Assembly: GCA_963785645.1 (NCBI GenBank)
Contig: CAWAWG010000020.1
Span: 132,018 to 196,017 of the forward strand
Direction: 5' to 3'
From: Trebonia sp963785645
GTDB lineage: Bacteria; Actinomycetota; Actinomycetes; Streptosporangiales; Streptosporangiaceae
Length of the DNA: 64,000 bases
In this document: positions 25,853 to 34,815 of the stretch, one piece after another
How positions within the stretch are numbered: position 1 is the first letter of the stretch
Layout of the letters: every line of letters starts with the position of its first letter
Program-made: the position numbers and the translations under genes
The notes under the pieces: model-generated
Seen by the model: only the letters and a program-made list of their open reading frames with translations
Database searches by the model: none
What the model was told of the DNA's origin: nothing

Positions 25853-26628
25853 GGCCGCTCCCGCAGTTGGTCTGGTGCCGGCTGGTGCGCGGCCGGAAGG
25901 TAGTGCGGCGGGACCAGGGCGTGCAGCAGCGCGTCGACCGCGGTCTCCTGGGCCAGGCTGGGGGGTATCGCGGCGCCGTAGGGGTCGGAGTGACGGTGCC
26001 GGGCGAACCAGGTCAGCGTCTCAAGAACGAGGCGGGCGGTCGCCGCGGTGTCCGGCGTAGTGCGCAGCCGGCCCGTCCTGGCCCGGCGGTCCAGGTAATC
26101 GGCGAGCGCGTCGAGGACCGGCCGGCGCAGGCCCGTGTTGAGCAGGTCGGCGAGCTCGGGCAGTTCGCGGGCGGAGCGCTCGATCATGTCCGCGGCCTGG
26201 GCGGTCTGCTCTTCCAGGGTGAACAGCTCGCGCATGATCAGGGCAAGCTCCGCATACGGGTCGCCCGGGTCGCCCTCATCGCCCGGGTCCGGGCGCAGTG
26301 CCTGCGCGAGGGCACCGAACGGGACTTCCGCGGCCACGAAGTCGCGGGCCTGGCGGATCATCTCGTCGAGTGACGGCGCCTTCAGCGGGAACCCGCAGGC
26401 GGAGTCGTCTTCGCCTGGAAGCGGCTCAAGCAGGAGCGCGTGCCTGATCGCCAGCACGAACAGGTCTTCCTTGCCGTTGACATAACGGTAGAGCGCCGCC
26501 TCGGAAAGCCCGGCCTCCCGCGCGACGTCGCTCATGTGCGCCGACCGGTAACCGTCCCTGGCGAACACCCGCACGGCGGCTGCGATGACCTGCGGGAACC
26601 GCGCATGGGCGCTTCGCTTGGCTGTCAC
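25849..26628 (-). CDS. TetR family transcriptional regulator
   Basis: The product from the GTG at 26628 (259 residues) has an N-terminal TetR domain (VIAAAVRVFARDGYRSAHMSD, then VAREAGLSEAALYRYVNGKE) and a long C-terminal domain ending PAPDQLRERP. An ATG 11 codons upstream (26661) lies inside the operator dyad at 26648-26666, so the GTG is more likely. The gene overlaps the ABC ATPase gene by four bases and should repress its own operon. Confidence 0.87.
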   Translation of the reverse strand: MTAKRSAHARFPQVIAAAVRVFARDGYRSAHMSDVAREAGLSEAALYRYVNGKEDLFVLAIRHALLLEPLPGEDDSACGFPLKAPSLDEMIRQARDFVAAEVPFGALAQALRPDPGDEGDPGDPYAELALIMRELFTLEEQTAQAADMIERSARELPELADLLNTGLRRPVLDALADYLDRRARTGRLRTTPDTAATARLVLETLTWFARHRHSDPYGAAIPPSLAQETAVDALLHALVPPHYLPAAHQPAPDQLRERP

Positions 26629-26647
26629 ATCCGCGAGTATACGGGCA

Positions 26648-26666
26648 AGTGAGTAAGTCACTCACT
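26648..26666. promoter_or_regulatory. TetR operator candidate, autoregulatory
   Basis: AGTGAGT, five bases, ACTCACT is a perfect dyad directly upstream of the TetR start. Sites of the form TGAGTGACTNACTCA are common for TetR regulators of ABC-2 exporters. Confidence 0.62.
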
Positions 26667-26812
26667 AATTCCGACAAACTGCTCTTGAGGGCTTCATAAC
26701 CCTGCTTGTGGCAGGTAAGCGACAATTCGCCGCACCGCGACATGACCCGGGGTGAGGCCGGAAAACGCGCAGCAGGCCGTTGACCCGGGAGCCCGGGGGT
26801 AGGGTCGTAGCC

Positions 26813-27658
26813 GTGTCCAATCCCTCACTATTTGACGGCGGGCTGGAAGACATAGGCATGCCCCCCGAGATCGACACGACCAAGGCACACCCCGCCCGGA
26901 TTTACGACTACTTCCTCGGCGGCAAGGACAACTTCGCCGCCGACCGGGAGACGGCGGCCCGGGCGCTCTCGGCCTGGCCGTCGGTGCAGGTCTCCGTCAG
27001 GGAGAACCGGGCCTTCCTCGGCCGCGCCGTCCGGTACCTGGCGGCGGAGGAGGGCATCGACCAGTTCCTCGACATCGGCTCCGGACTGCCGAACGTCGGG
27101 AACGTCCATGACGTGGCGCAGGGCATCAACCCCGCGGCACACGTCGTATACGCGGACAACGACCCGATCGTCCTCGCGCACGCGCGGGCGCTGCTGACCA
27201 GCTCACCGGAGGGCAGGTGCGCCTACATCCCCGCAGACCTGCGCGACCCGGGGAAAATCCTGAGCCACCCGGCGACGCGGGACACCCTGGACTTCACCCG
27301 GCCCATCGGGCTGCTCATCGTCGCGGTGCTGCACTTCATCCACGATGAGGACCAGCCCGAGCGGATCATCTCGACGCTGGTGGACGCGCTGCCGTCGGGC
27401 AGCTACGTGGTCTCCTCCCACGGCACGGCCGAGTACATGGGCGAGAAGACGGGCGAGCGCGTCGTCGGCGCCTACGGCTCGGGCGGGGTGCCCCTAGCCG
27501 ACCGGGACAGCTCGGAGTTCGGCGATCTGGTCTTCAAGGGCCTTGAGTTGGTCCCGCCGGGCGTGGTGCCGACCACCGACTGGCGTCCGGACTCCGCCGG
27601 CCTCCGCCCGCCGCCGTCCGACGTCAGCACCAATGCCGGAGTCGGACGCAAGCCGTAG
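26813..27658 (+). CDS. S-adenosyl methyltransferase-like protein (DUF574 family)
   Basis: The protein matches the actinomycete SAM-methyltransferase family PF04672: IDTTKAHPARIYDYFLGGKDNFAADRE at the N-terminal third (quoted here only by its parts, ARIYDYFLGGKDNF being diagnostic), FLDIGSGLPNVGNVHDVAQ as the SAM-binding loop, VVYADNDPIVLAHARALL, and a VLHFIHDEDQP motif. I chose the GTG at 26813; frames from 26780 (GTG/ATG) or 26858 (ATG) are possible. These enzymes are abundant in actinomycetes and have no established substrate. It stands alone between a TetR operon and an OsmC gene. Confidence 0.88.
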   Translation: MSNPSLFDGGLEDIGMPPEIDTTKAHPARIYDYFLGGKDNFAADRETAARALSAWPSVQVSVRENRAFLGRAVRYLAAEEGIDQFLDIGSGLPNVGNVHDVAQGINPAAHVVYADNDPIVLAHARALLTSSPEGRCAYIPADLRDPGKILSHPATRDTLDFTRPIGLLIVAVLHFIHDEDQPERIISTLVDALPSGSYVVSSHGTAEYMGEKTGERVVGAYGSGGVPLADRDSSEFGDLVFKGLELVPPGVVPTTDWRPDSAGLRPPPSDVSTNAGVGRKP

Positions 27659-27754
27659 ACCCGTGGACGGAAAACCGGGCCGGGCATAGCCGCCGCCCTC
27701 GCGGCGTTCTGGCTCGCTGACCGGGCGAACCGCTCGTGAAAGGTGGCAGCACGG

Positions 27755-28177
27755 ATGACACAGGACACGCACCGGCAGGTGAGCATCGCGCGAGCCGCGG
27801 CCGGCGCTTACACGGTGACGAACGAACGCGGCGGGACGATCTCGGTCGGGGCCGGGACCGAGGGTGAATTCACGCCGGTCGAACTGCTGCTGGCGGCGAT
27901 CGGGGCGTGCACGGCTATCGACGTGGACATCCTGACCTCGCGGCGGGCCGAGCCGACCGGGTTCACCATCGAGGTGGGCGCGGAGAAGGTCCGCGACGCG
28001 CTTGGTAACCACCTGAAGGACATCACGGTCGCGTTCCACGTGTCGTTTCCCGATGGTCCGGGCGGCGACGCGGCGCGGGAACTGCTCCCCGGCGCGGTCC
28101 GCCGGTCCCACGACTCGCTGTGCACGGTCGGCCGGACGGTAGAGCTGGGCACGCCTGTCACGGCCGAGATCGCCTGA
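27755..28177 (+). CDS. OsmC family protein
   Basis: The 140-residue product is an OsmC/Ohr-fold protein. Two redox cysteines are present, C52 (AIGACTAIDVD) and C123 (SLCTVGRTVE), spaced as in the family, along with the core TPVELLLAA. It probably reduces organic hydroperoxides with a thiol donor. The ATG at 27755 has GAAAGG upstream and agrees with the family start. The gene may be cotranscribed with the phosphatase gene 40 bases downstream. Confidence 0.88.
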   Translation: MTQDTHRQVSIARAAAGAYTVTNERGGTISVGAGTEGEFTPVELLLAAIGACTAIDVDILTSRRAEPTGFTIEVGAEKVRDALGNHLKDITVAFHVSFPDGPGGDAARELLPGAVRRSHDSLCTVGRTVELGTPVTAEIA

Positions 28178-28217
28178 GCGCAACGGGGAAGCGGGCAATG
28201 GTACCGTCGGGCGCGGC

Positions 28218-28874
28218 ATGAACCACCTGAGCGGCGTGGAACGGCTCTCGAACCGGTTCCGCGTCATGCGGCACGGGCAGAGCAAGGCGAACAAGGCCGG
28301 CGTGATCGTCAGCCAGATCGAGAATGACCGGCGCGGCGACTACGGGCTGTCGGAACTGGGAGTTCGGCAGGTGCGCGCGGCGGCGGCGGCCTGCGCCCTG
28401 CCCGCGGACACGGTGATCTGCTCGTCGGACTTCGCTCGCGCGCGGCAGACCGCGCAGATCGTGCGGGCCTGCCTCGGCACCGCGGAGGTCGTCGTCACCG
28501 AGGCCCTGCGCGAGCGCTGCTTTGGTGACCTGGAGGGATCCTCCTCCCAGAACTACGCCCGGGTCTGGGACGCCGACGAAGCCGGCCGCGGTCACGCCGA
28601 CGGCGGGATCGAGCAGGCGGCCGCCGTGCTTGACCGGGCGACCGGGTTCATCGCCGACCTGGAGGGCCGGTACTGCGGCCGCGACATCCTGCTGGTATCG
28701 CACGGGGACACGCTGCAGATCCTGCAGGCGGGCTTCCTGCGGATGGCCCCGTCCAGGCATCGCCGGCTGCCGCATCTCGACACCGCGGAGATCCGTGAGC
28801 TCCGCCTGGGAGAAACCCGGCTGGATCGTCGCGGCGAACTTGGGGTACGGGCAAGCTCAGAAGTTAACCCCTAG
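28218..28874 (+). CDS. Histidine phosphatase family protein
   Basis: The 218-residue protein has the RHG motif at 18-20 (MRHGQSKANKAG), an ERCFGDLEG segment containing the proton donor, and the second catalytic His in LLVSHGDTLQIL. It belongs to the cobC/GpmB-like phosphatase branch; substrate unknown. A similar but unrelated-context phosphatase is at 16356-16988. Confidence 0.88.
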   Translation: MNHLSGVERLSNRFRVMRHGQSKANKAGVIVSQIENDRRGDYGLSELGVRQVRAAAAACALPADTVICSSDFARARQTAQIVRACLGTAEVVVTEALRERCFGDLEGSSSQNYARVWDADEAGRGHADGGIEQAAAVLDRATGFIADLEGRYCGRDILLVSHGDTLQILQAGFLRMAPSRHRRLPHLDTAEIRELRLGETRLDRRGELGVRASSEVNP

Positions 28875-28912
28875 CCTGCCGGTTCACGCCCGGCGGTGCG
28901 ACAATTTCTAGG

Positions 28913-29635
28913 GTGATGGACTACCCGCAGGCGCCGACGCCGTCTTTCCTGTTCGACCTCGACGGGACGCTGATCGACAGCGTCTACCAGCACGTGATCG
29001 CCTGGCGCGCCGCGCTCAGCGCGATCGGCATCGACCTGTCCGTCTGGCGTATTCACCGGCGGATCGGCATGAGCGGCGGGCTGTTCGTGCAGGCCCTGCT
29101 GCGGGAGACCGGCCGGTCGCTGTCGGCCGACGAGATCGAGGAACTTCAGCATGCGCATGCCGCGGAATACCGCAAGCAGCTCGGGTCGGTGACCGCGCTG
29201 CCCGGCTCGCGTGAGCTCCTGGCCGCGCTCACCGACGCGGGAGTGCGCTGGGGCATCGCGACCAGCGGATACGCCACGACCGCACGGTCCGCCCTTGAGC
29301 TGCTCGGGCTCCCGGCGAACACCCCGATGGTGACCAGGGATCTGGTGCGGCACGCCAAGCCCGATCCCGACCTGTTCCTCGCCGCCGCCGCGCTGCTCGG
29401 CGTGGACCCCCGGCACACGATGGTCGTGGGCGACAGCGTCTGGGATCTGCTCGCGGCCCGCCGCGCCGGGGCGCTCGGCATCGGGCTGCTGTCGGGCGGC
29501 TACGGGCGCGAGGAACTTGAGCGGGCCGGAGCCTACCGGGTATACGCGGACCCGGCGGAGATGCTGACGCGGATCGACGAGGCAGGCGTCCGGTTCGACG
29601 AGGCGGGCATCCGGTCCGACGAGGTCCGGTACTGA
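28913..29635 (+). CDS. HAD family hydrolase (phosphoglycolate phosphatase-like)
   Basis: A 240-residue subfamily IA HAD phosphatase: motif I FDLDGT (D15, D17), motif II ATSGY, motif III K in HAKPDPDLF, and motif IV GDSVWD. It hydrolyses small phosphate esters. The end of the protein carries three near copies of a short DEAGVR-type unit (IDEAGVR, FDEAGIR, SDEVRY) encoded by a tandem repeat of about 24 bp. The start is GTG at 28913 or the ATG directly after it. Confidence 0.9.
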   Translation: MMDYPQAPTPSFLFDLDGTLIDSVYQHVIAWRAALSAIGIDLSVWRIHRRIGMSGGLFVQALLRETGRSLSADEIEELQHAHAAEYRKQLGSVTALPGSRELLAALTDAGVRWGIATSGYATTARSALELLGLPANTPMVTRDLVRHAKPDPDLFLAAAALLGVDPRHTMVVGDSVWDLLAARRAGALGIGLLSGGYGREELERAGAYRVYADPAEMLTRIDEAGVRFDEAGIRSDEVRY

Positions 29636-30201
29636 CCGAGCCGGGGGTCGGGTACCGGCTGCTTGACGGGGGCGCGGCCGGTGAACGCGAAGGTGACCTG
29701 CTGGCACTGTCCGGCGAGGTGCACGCGAATGCCGACGACCCGGCGCCAGCGCGGCAGGCCCGGGTACGGCGGCGGCAGCCGGGCTTCGCCCTCGCGGAGG
29801 CACGGCACGGCGGCTACCTGGTCGGCTACGCGTCGGGAATGCCGCTGCGGCCGTCCACGTCCTGGTGGCGGAACCTGACCACGCCGCTGCCGCCCGGGGT
29901 CACGGCCGAGCATCCCGGCCGGACGTTCGCGCTGACCGAACTGCTGGTCCGCGCGTCCTGGCGGCGGCAGGGCATCGGCCGGGAGCTGCACGAGCTCATC
30001 CTCGCCGGCCGCACCGAGGAACGGGCGACCCTGACGGTCCCGCCCGGGGCGAGTGCGGCGCAGGCCGCCTTCCGGTCATGGGGCTGGCGGAAGATCGCCA
30101 GGACCCGTGGTGACGCGCTGGGCGACCGGACCGCCCCGGCGGTTCTCGACGTGCTGGTCATCAGCCTGCCCTGGCTTCCGCCGCCGGGCCGGGACTGGTG
30201 A
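29632..30201 (+). CDS. GNAT family N-acetyltransferase
   Basis: The frame encodes a GNAT fold with the acetyl-CoA loop RRQGIGRELHELIL preceded by FALTELLVRASW. The N-terminal strand YRLLDGGAAGEREGDLLALSGEVHAN is needed for the family fold and lies before the first ATG (29719). A CTG at 29632, overlapping the stop of the HAD gene by four bases, would give the full protein; a GTG at 29716 is the fallback. The substrate is unknown. Probably cotranscribed with the HAD gene. Confidence 0.75.
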   Translation: MTEPGVGYRLLDGGAAGEREGDLLALSGEVHANADDPAPARQARVRRRQPGFALAEARHGGYLVGYASGMPLRPSTSWWRNLTTPLPPGVTAEHPGRTFALTELLVRASWRRQGIGRELHELILAGRTEERATLTVPPGASAAQAAFRSWGWRKIARTRGDALGDRTAPAVLDVLVISLPWLPPPGRDW

Positions 30202-30208
30202 ACCGGGG

Positions 30209-30778
30209 CTAGTCCCTGAGCCGGTCGAGCGCGGAGAAAATCTCCTGGCTCACGACGTCCACCGGCGACGAGGCGTCGACCTTGACCAGGATCCCGCGGG
30301 TCGCGTAGTAGTCGACCAGCGGCTGCGTGTGGTCCGCGTACACCTCAAGGCGGTGCCGGGCGACCGCTTCCGAGTCGTCCGCCCGGTTCTCGCCGCGGCC
30401 GACGAGCCGGCTGATGAGAACGTCGGCCGGCGCGTCCAGGTACACGACGGCCTGCGCGCTGGTGTGCGTTTCCCGGCCGATTTCCGCGGCGGCCTCGGCC
30501 TGCTCCAGCGTGCGCGGGAACCCGTCGAGCACGTACCCGCCGTCGTCCCTGGCCGCCGCGACCACCCGTTCCTTGATCAGGCTGAGGACAAGGTCGTCGG
30601 GAACCAGGTCACCGCGGTCCAGGTAACCGCTCAGCTGTTTCCCGAGCGGTGTCTGACGTGCCGTTTCCTCGCGGAAAATCTCGCCGCTTGAAATGTGGGG
30701 CACCTGGTACCTGGCGGAGATCCGATCGCCTTGCGTTCCCTTTCCCGCGCCTGGCGGGGAAAGCATGATGACGCGCAT
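30209..30778 (-). CDS. adk: Adenylate kinase (short form)
   Basis: The 189-residue enzyme interconverts ATP+AMP and 2 ADP. The P-loop GAGKGTQ is at 10-16, the AMP-site segment SSGEIFREE follows, and DGFPRTLEQAEAA is the signature. The LID between GRGENRADD and the last helix is very short, so this is the short adenylate kinase type without a zinc LID. It is not in the ribosomal protein cluster, where actinomycetes keep the main adk, so it may be a second copy. Confidence 0.9.
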   Translation of the reverse strand: MRVIMLSPPGAGKGTQGDRISARYQVPHISSGEIFREETARQTPLGKQLSGYLDRGDLVPDDLVLSLIKERVVAAARDDGGYVLDGFPRTLEQAEAAAEIGRETHTSAQAVVYLDAPADVLISRLVGRGENRADDSEAVARHRLEVYADHTQPLVDYYATRGILVKVDASSPVDVVSQEIFSALDRLRD

Positions 30779-30899
30779 TGGGGTACGTCCCTCCGGTCGG
30801 TGTGGTCACTGGACGGCCGGGTCTCGCCCCGGTCCCGGTGCCAACTTTGCCATGCGCACTATAGTTCGCATGACGTCGGGGATGTCAGGGGGGAGGCCA

Positions 30900-31769
30900 A
30901 TGCTCCTGGAACGGCGCCATGCGCTCGAAGCCGTGGCCGCGCACCTGCGCTGCCCGGCCTGTTCCGGATCGGTCCGGGTGGGCGATGACCAGGTCGCTTG
31001 CGAGCGCGGACACCGCTTCAACATCGCCCGTCAGGGCTATGTCAGCCTGACCAGCGGCCGGGGCGGCCCGGGCACGGGCGACAGCGCCGCCATGGTGATG
31101 GCGCGGGCGGCGTTTCTCGGCGCCGGGCACTACGAGCCGGTCGCGGACGCGCTGAGCGCGCTGGCCGCGCGTGCGCTCGCGGTCCGGGACGACCGAGGCG
31201 ATCCTGGCCTGGTGCTCGACCTGGCCGGCGGCACCGGCTACTACCTCGCCCGGGTGCTTGACGCGCTCGGCGGCCGGCTTGGCGCGTGCGTCGACCTGTC
31301 CGCCCCGGCGCTGCGCCGCGCCGCCGGGGCGCATCCCCGCGCGGCGGCCATCGGCGCCGACGCCTGGCAGCCGCTGCCGCTCGCGGCCGGGTCCGCGGCC
31401 CTGGTGCTGAGCGTCTTCGGCCCGCGCAACGCGGCGGAGATCCGCCGTGTCCTCGCGCCGGACGGGACGCTGATCGTGGCCACCGCGGGCGCGGACCACC
31501 TCATGGAGTTGCGCGGGCCGCTCGGGCTTATCGGCATCGACGAGCGTAAGACCGCGCGACTCGCGGACGCCTACCGCGACTACGCCCGCTGCGCGGTAAC
31601 CGCGGTGCGGTACCAGTTGCGCCTTGGACACGCCGACCTGACCGACCTGGTCGCGATGGGTCCGAGCGCCAGGCACATCGGAGCGGACGTCCTGGCGGCG
31701 CGGGTCGCCGCGCTGCCCGCCCCGGTCACGGTCACGGTGGACGTGGCGGCCAGGAGCTACCAGGGCTGA
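30900..31769 (+). CDS. RlmA-like 23S rRNA (guanine-N1) methyltransferase
   Basis: The 289-residue protein has the RlmA-type N-terminal zinc module, ligands C18, C21, C34 and H38 (CPAC then CERGHRF), followed by DVARQGYVSL-like sequence (NIARQGYVSLTSG), the SAM loop LDLAGGTGYYLARVL, and SVFGPRNAAEIRRVL. It probably methylates G745/G748-type positions of 23S rRNA; members of this group can confer macrolide tolerance. I use the ATG at 30900 because GGGGAGG lies just before it; earlier ATGs at 30870 and 30882 are possible. Confidence 0.87.
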   Translation: MLLERRHALEAVAAHLRCPACSGSVRVGDDQVACERGHRFNIARQGYVSLTSGRGGPGTGDSAAMVMARAAFLGAGHYEPVADALSALAARALAVRDDRGDPGLVLDLAGGTGYYLARVLDALGGRLGACVDLSAPALRRAAGAHPRAAAIGADAWQPLPLAAGSAALVLSVFGPRNAAEIRRVLAPDGTLIVATAGADHLMELRGPLGLIGIDERKTARLADAYRDYARCAVTAVRYQLRLGHADLTDLVAMGPSARHIGADVLAARVAALPAPVTVTVDVAARSYQG

Positions 31770-31796
31770 GGCAACCACGGCCACTCTGGAGGATCG

Positions 31797-32873
31797 GTGA
31801 GACGTGACGCGCTAGCTGCGGGCCTGGTGGCGGTGTGCCTGTGGGGGCTGGCACCGGTGGCTACCAGGGCGGCCGTCGGGTACCTGTCGCCGTTGCCGCT
31901 GCTGCTGATCCGGCTGTCCGCGGCGTCCCTGGTGCTGCTGCCCTGGGCCTGGCCTGTCTTCAGAAAGCTCCGGCGGCGCACGGCGGGCCGTCTCGTGGCC
32001 GCGGGCCTGCTCGGCCTGGTCGGTTACAACCTGCCCGTCACCGCTGGGCTGCGCTGGCTGCCCGCGGCCACCGCGGGGCTGCTGCTCGCGACCGAGCCCG
32101 TCTGGGTCCTGGTGCTCGGTCGCCTCTTCCTCAGGGAGCGGGGCGGGGCCAGAGCCTGGCTGGGCAGCGCCGCTGCCCTGGTCGGCGTGGCCGTGCTGGC
32201 TGGACCCAATGCGGTGGGCGGTGCGATCGGCGGGCGGACGCTGGCCGGAACCGGGCTCGTGCTGGCGGCCACGCTGTCGTTCGCCGCCTACACGATCGTG
32301 CTGCGCCCGCTCAGCGGCGAACTCGGTGCCGTCCCGGCGACCGCGGCCGCTACCGTCGTCGGCACGGTCCCCTACCTCGCCGCCGCCTGGATGCTGCCCG
32401 CCGCGGGCCTCACCCGCCTCGGGCCCGCGGTCTGGGCGGAGCTCGCGTTCCTCGCCATCGGCTGCACGGCGGTCGGCCTGCTGCTGTGGAGCGTGGCCGT
32501 GATGGCCGGCGACATCACCCGGGTGAGCCAGCTGCTCTACCTGGAGCCGGTGGTCAGCGTGCTCGGCGCGGCGGTGTTCCTCGGCGAGCGCGTGACCACG
32601 GCCATGATCGGCGGCGGCCTGCTGATCATGGCCGGAGTGGCCATCGCGGGCACCGGGCGCGACCATGGCGGGTCCGGCACCAAACGCGAAGAGGCGTCCC
32701 CGGACGCGGACGCCTCTTCTGGTCCTGCCTTAGCCGATCTCGGCAAGCGGCCGGACGACCTTCTCCCCCAGGAGGGTCACGAACCGGGCGGGATCCGGCA
32801 TCTCGTTGCGCACCTCGACCAGGTCGATGCCGAGCTTGGCGTATTCCTCCATCTCGCGCGAGGAAGCCGCTGA
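31797..32873 (+). CDS. EamA/DMT family transporter
   Basis: Ten hydrophobic helices in two EamA repeats (first LVAVCLWGLAPVATRAAVGY, second after TLAGTGLVLAATLSFAAYT), ending at about residue 290 with LLIMAGVAIAG. Members export amino acids or metabolites. The open frame continues about 65 residues past the last helix, through a 12-bp hairpin and into the antisense of the LLM gene, so a missed stop or indel near 32690 is likely. GTG at 31797 follows TGGAGG. Confidence 0.87.
   Translation: MRRDALAAGLVAVCLWGLAPVATRAAVGYLSPLPLLLIRLSAASLVLLPWAWPVFRKLRRRTAGRLVAAGLLGLVGYNLPVTAGLRWLPAATAGLLLATEPVWVLVLGRLFLRERGGARAWLGSAAALVGVAVLAGPNAVGGAIGGRTLAGTGLVLAATLSFAAYTIVLRPLSGELGAVPATAAATVVGTVPYLAAAWMLPAAGLTRLGPAVWAELAFLAIGCTAVGLLLWSVAVMAGDITRVSQLLYLEPVVSVLGAAVFLGERVTTAMIGGGLLIMAGVAIAGTGRDHGGSGTKREEASPDADASSGPALADLGKRPDDLLPQEGHEPGGIRHLVAHLDQVDAELGVFLHLARGSR
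32688..32719. terminator. Bidirectional hairpin between convergent genes
   Basis: GAAGAGGCGTCC (32688-32699) and GGACGCCTCTTC (32708-32719) pair perfectly around eight bases. It lies 11 bases past the stop of the minus-strand LLM gene and at the expected end of the EamA gene, so it likely serves both. Confidence 0.65.
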
Positions 32874-33604
32874 CGTCGCCGGACGGGTCTACCTGGCCGA
32901 TGATCGTCTTCTCGATGGCGTCGTAGTCGCGGCCCTCGGCGTCGCAGTGCGCGCGCAGCACGTCAAGCTTGTGGCTGACGGCCTCCGGCGACACGCCGAA
33001 CAGGTTGCACGCGTCGGCGTACTTCGCGACCAGGCGCAGCGTCTTCTTCTCCCCTCCGCCGCCGATGAGGATCGGCGGGCGCGGCGACTGAAGCGGCTGC
33101 GGGACGCAGATCGTCTCGGCGAGCTGGTAGTGCTTGCCCTCGTAGGGGCCGTCGTTGTCGCTCCACATCTGCTCGCAGATCTGGATGGTCTCCTCAAGGC
33201 GCTCGAACCGCTCGGCGAGCGGCGGGTACGGCACGCCGAGCGCGCGGTGCTCGCGCTCGTACCAGGCCGCGCCGATGCCGAGCATCGCCCGGCCGCCGGA
33301 CAGGACGTCGAGCGTGGTGACGATCTTCGCGAGCAGGCCGGGGTAGCGGTAGGTGACGCCGGTGACGAGCAGGCTGAGCCGCAGCCGCTCGGTCTTCGCC
33401 GCGACGAAGTTCAGCACCGAGTAGCCCTCGAGCATCGGGTCGAAGGCGGTCTGGAAGTGCTCCATCTGGAAGCAGTGGTCCATCACGGTGAACCAGGACG
33501 AGTCCCGCCTGATCGGCCGCGACCGCCGTGTCGCTGACCACGGTGCGCAGCGCGGCCCCGCCACCGGGGTGCGTGAAGTCCATGAAGTGGATGCCGAGCT
33601 TCAT
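32730..33604 (-). pseudogene. LLM class F420-dependent oxidoreductase, two frameshifts
   Basis: Joined across frames, the protein is a luciferase-like TIM-barrel oxidoreductase of about 290 residues: MKLGIHFMDFTHPG at the N-terminus, SWFTVMDHCFQ, then the long middle frame with GVTYRYPGLLAKIVTTLDVLSGGR in the family's order (diagnostic part TTLDVLSGGR), PPILIGGGGEKKTLRL and the C-terminus EEYAKLGIDLVEV. Frame changes are near 33505 and 32863. In actinomycetes such enzymes use F420H2. Substrate unknown. Confidence 0.85.
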
Positions 33605-33760
33605 CTGAAAATCCCCTATCTCTCGCGTGTCTGCGTCCATTGTCTCCTGGAGGCCGCCTCCGTTTGACCAAGGGGCGCGCGCCCGCGGGCCCCGCACCCG
33701 CCCAAGCGACGACAGCCAGGGGATCTGCTTGTCGCGCGGGACGAGGCTTGGGAGGGCATA

Positions 33761-34132
33761 ATGGGTGGCATGGGTAGCATGCTGGAGACAGCGCCGGTTT
33801 CCCGTGCCGCGGTCCTTGAGGAGCGGTACCGCGGCAGGCTGCCCGAGACCCTGGACGACCTCGCCGGTCCCGGGCAGGGCACCGTCCAGCTTCCTGCCCA
33901 CATCGCATGGTCTGGCCTAACGGCGTTTGACGTGGCTCGTCCCCCGCTCTGCGCCAGCATGTACCAGGTTGTCCTGACCGAGGGGCTGCGGGAGGACCTT
34001 GCCGCCTACCTCAACCGCAACCTCCTGATCAGGCACTGGCCACTAATCCGCATGGTCGTTGGGCGCGTGATCCGTGACGTCTGGGAAGCGGCATTTCCTG
34101 AACTCACTGAAGGGCTGCCAGTCCGCTCATGA
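33761..34132 (+). CDS. Conserved small protein upstream of AbiEii toxin, possible antitoxin
   Basis: The 123-residue protein has no motif I recognise: no helix-turn-helix typical of AbiEi antitoxins, no signal peptide or membrane helix. It contains a basic, hydrophobic region (NRNLLIRHWPLIRMVVGRVIRDVWE). Its stop overlaps the start of the AbiEii-type gene by four bases, the arrangement of toxin-antitoxin pairs, which is the only basis for the antitoxin suggestion. A second ATG lies six codons in (33779). Confidence 0.68.
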   Translation: MGGMGSMLETAPVSRAAVLEERYRGRLPETLDDLAGPGQGTVQLPAHIAWSGLTAFDVARPPLCASMYQVVLTEGLREDLAAYLNRNLLIRHWPLIRMVVGRVIRDVWEAAFPELTEGLPVRS

Positions 34133-34815
34133 ACCTGAACGCCCTGCACAGGAGACTGCTGCAGGACGTTCTAGAAATTGGCAACGCGTTCCCGTTTGTC
34201 ATCACGGGAGGCTACGCCGTTCAGGCGCATGGCCTGGTCGATCGGCTGAGCCGGGACATCGACGTGGCGACAAACAGTTCGATCCCGATGGCGTCCCTCG
34301 CCGAGTACCTCGCTGCCGGGCTTGCGGAGCGGGGATGGCAAGTACGAGTAATCGGTGTGGATCCCGTATCCGCCAGGTTCATGGTCACCGACCCGGGAAC
34401 CGGCGAAGACTGCGAGGTTGACATCCTCAAGGAAGGATTCAATCGCCCGCCGGAGGTTACTCCTTGGGGTCCGGTACTCGCCATCGATGATGTGATCGGG
34501 ACCAAGGTAAGGGCCCTTGCGGATCGCGGCTATCCACGAGATCTCGTCGACATTCACGCCGCCGCTAAGATCCGTTCTCGGGGGGAGCTGGAATACCTCG
34601 GCCGGAGGTGCGCCTGGGACGAATTCAGCCTTGAGGGGCTCGCGGACCGGCTCACCTCCGCCCAATGGCGCGCCGACGAAGAGTTCTCGGCCTACGGCTT
34701 GTCCGGCGAGGAAATAGCGGACCTGCGCAGCTGGGCACAGGCTTGGTCGGACGATATCAACCGGCGGCTTTACACGAAGACCTACAGCGATGACGAGGAT
34801 GACGAGGATCTGTGA
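34129..34815 (+). CDS. AbiEii-type nucleotidyltransferase toxin
   Basis: The 228-residue protein matches the AbiEii/AbiGii toxin family: GGYAVQAHG (27-35), active-site Asp pair D43 and D45 in LSRDIDVAT, a third acidic residue in CEVDILKEG, and the segment IGTKVRALADRGYPRDLVDI. These enzymes transfer nucleotides (in studied members to tRNA) and halt growth. The last residues are very acidic (SDDEDDEDL). The gene is coupled by ATGA to its upstream partner and by GTGA to the hydrolase gene downstream. Confidence 0.88.
   Translation: MNLNALHRRLLQDVLEIGNAFPFVITGGYAVQAHGLVDRLSRDIDVATNSSIPMASLAEYLAAGLAERGWQVRVIGVDPVSARFMVTDPGTGEDCEVDILKEGFNRPPEVTPWGPVLAIDDVIGTKVRALADRGYPRDLVDIHAAAKIRSRGELEYLGRRCAWDEFSLEGLADRLTSAQWRADEEFSAYGLSGEEIADLRSWAQAWSDDINRRLYTKTYSDDEDDEDL

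Noticed and set aside
33194..33901. 235-codon minus-strand frame over the LLM gene start
   Set aside because: Only its MKLGIHF portion belongs to the LLM protein; the upstream part is the antisense of the small antitoxin-like gene.
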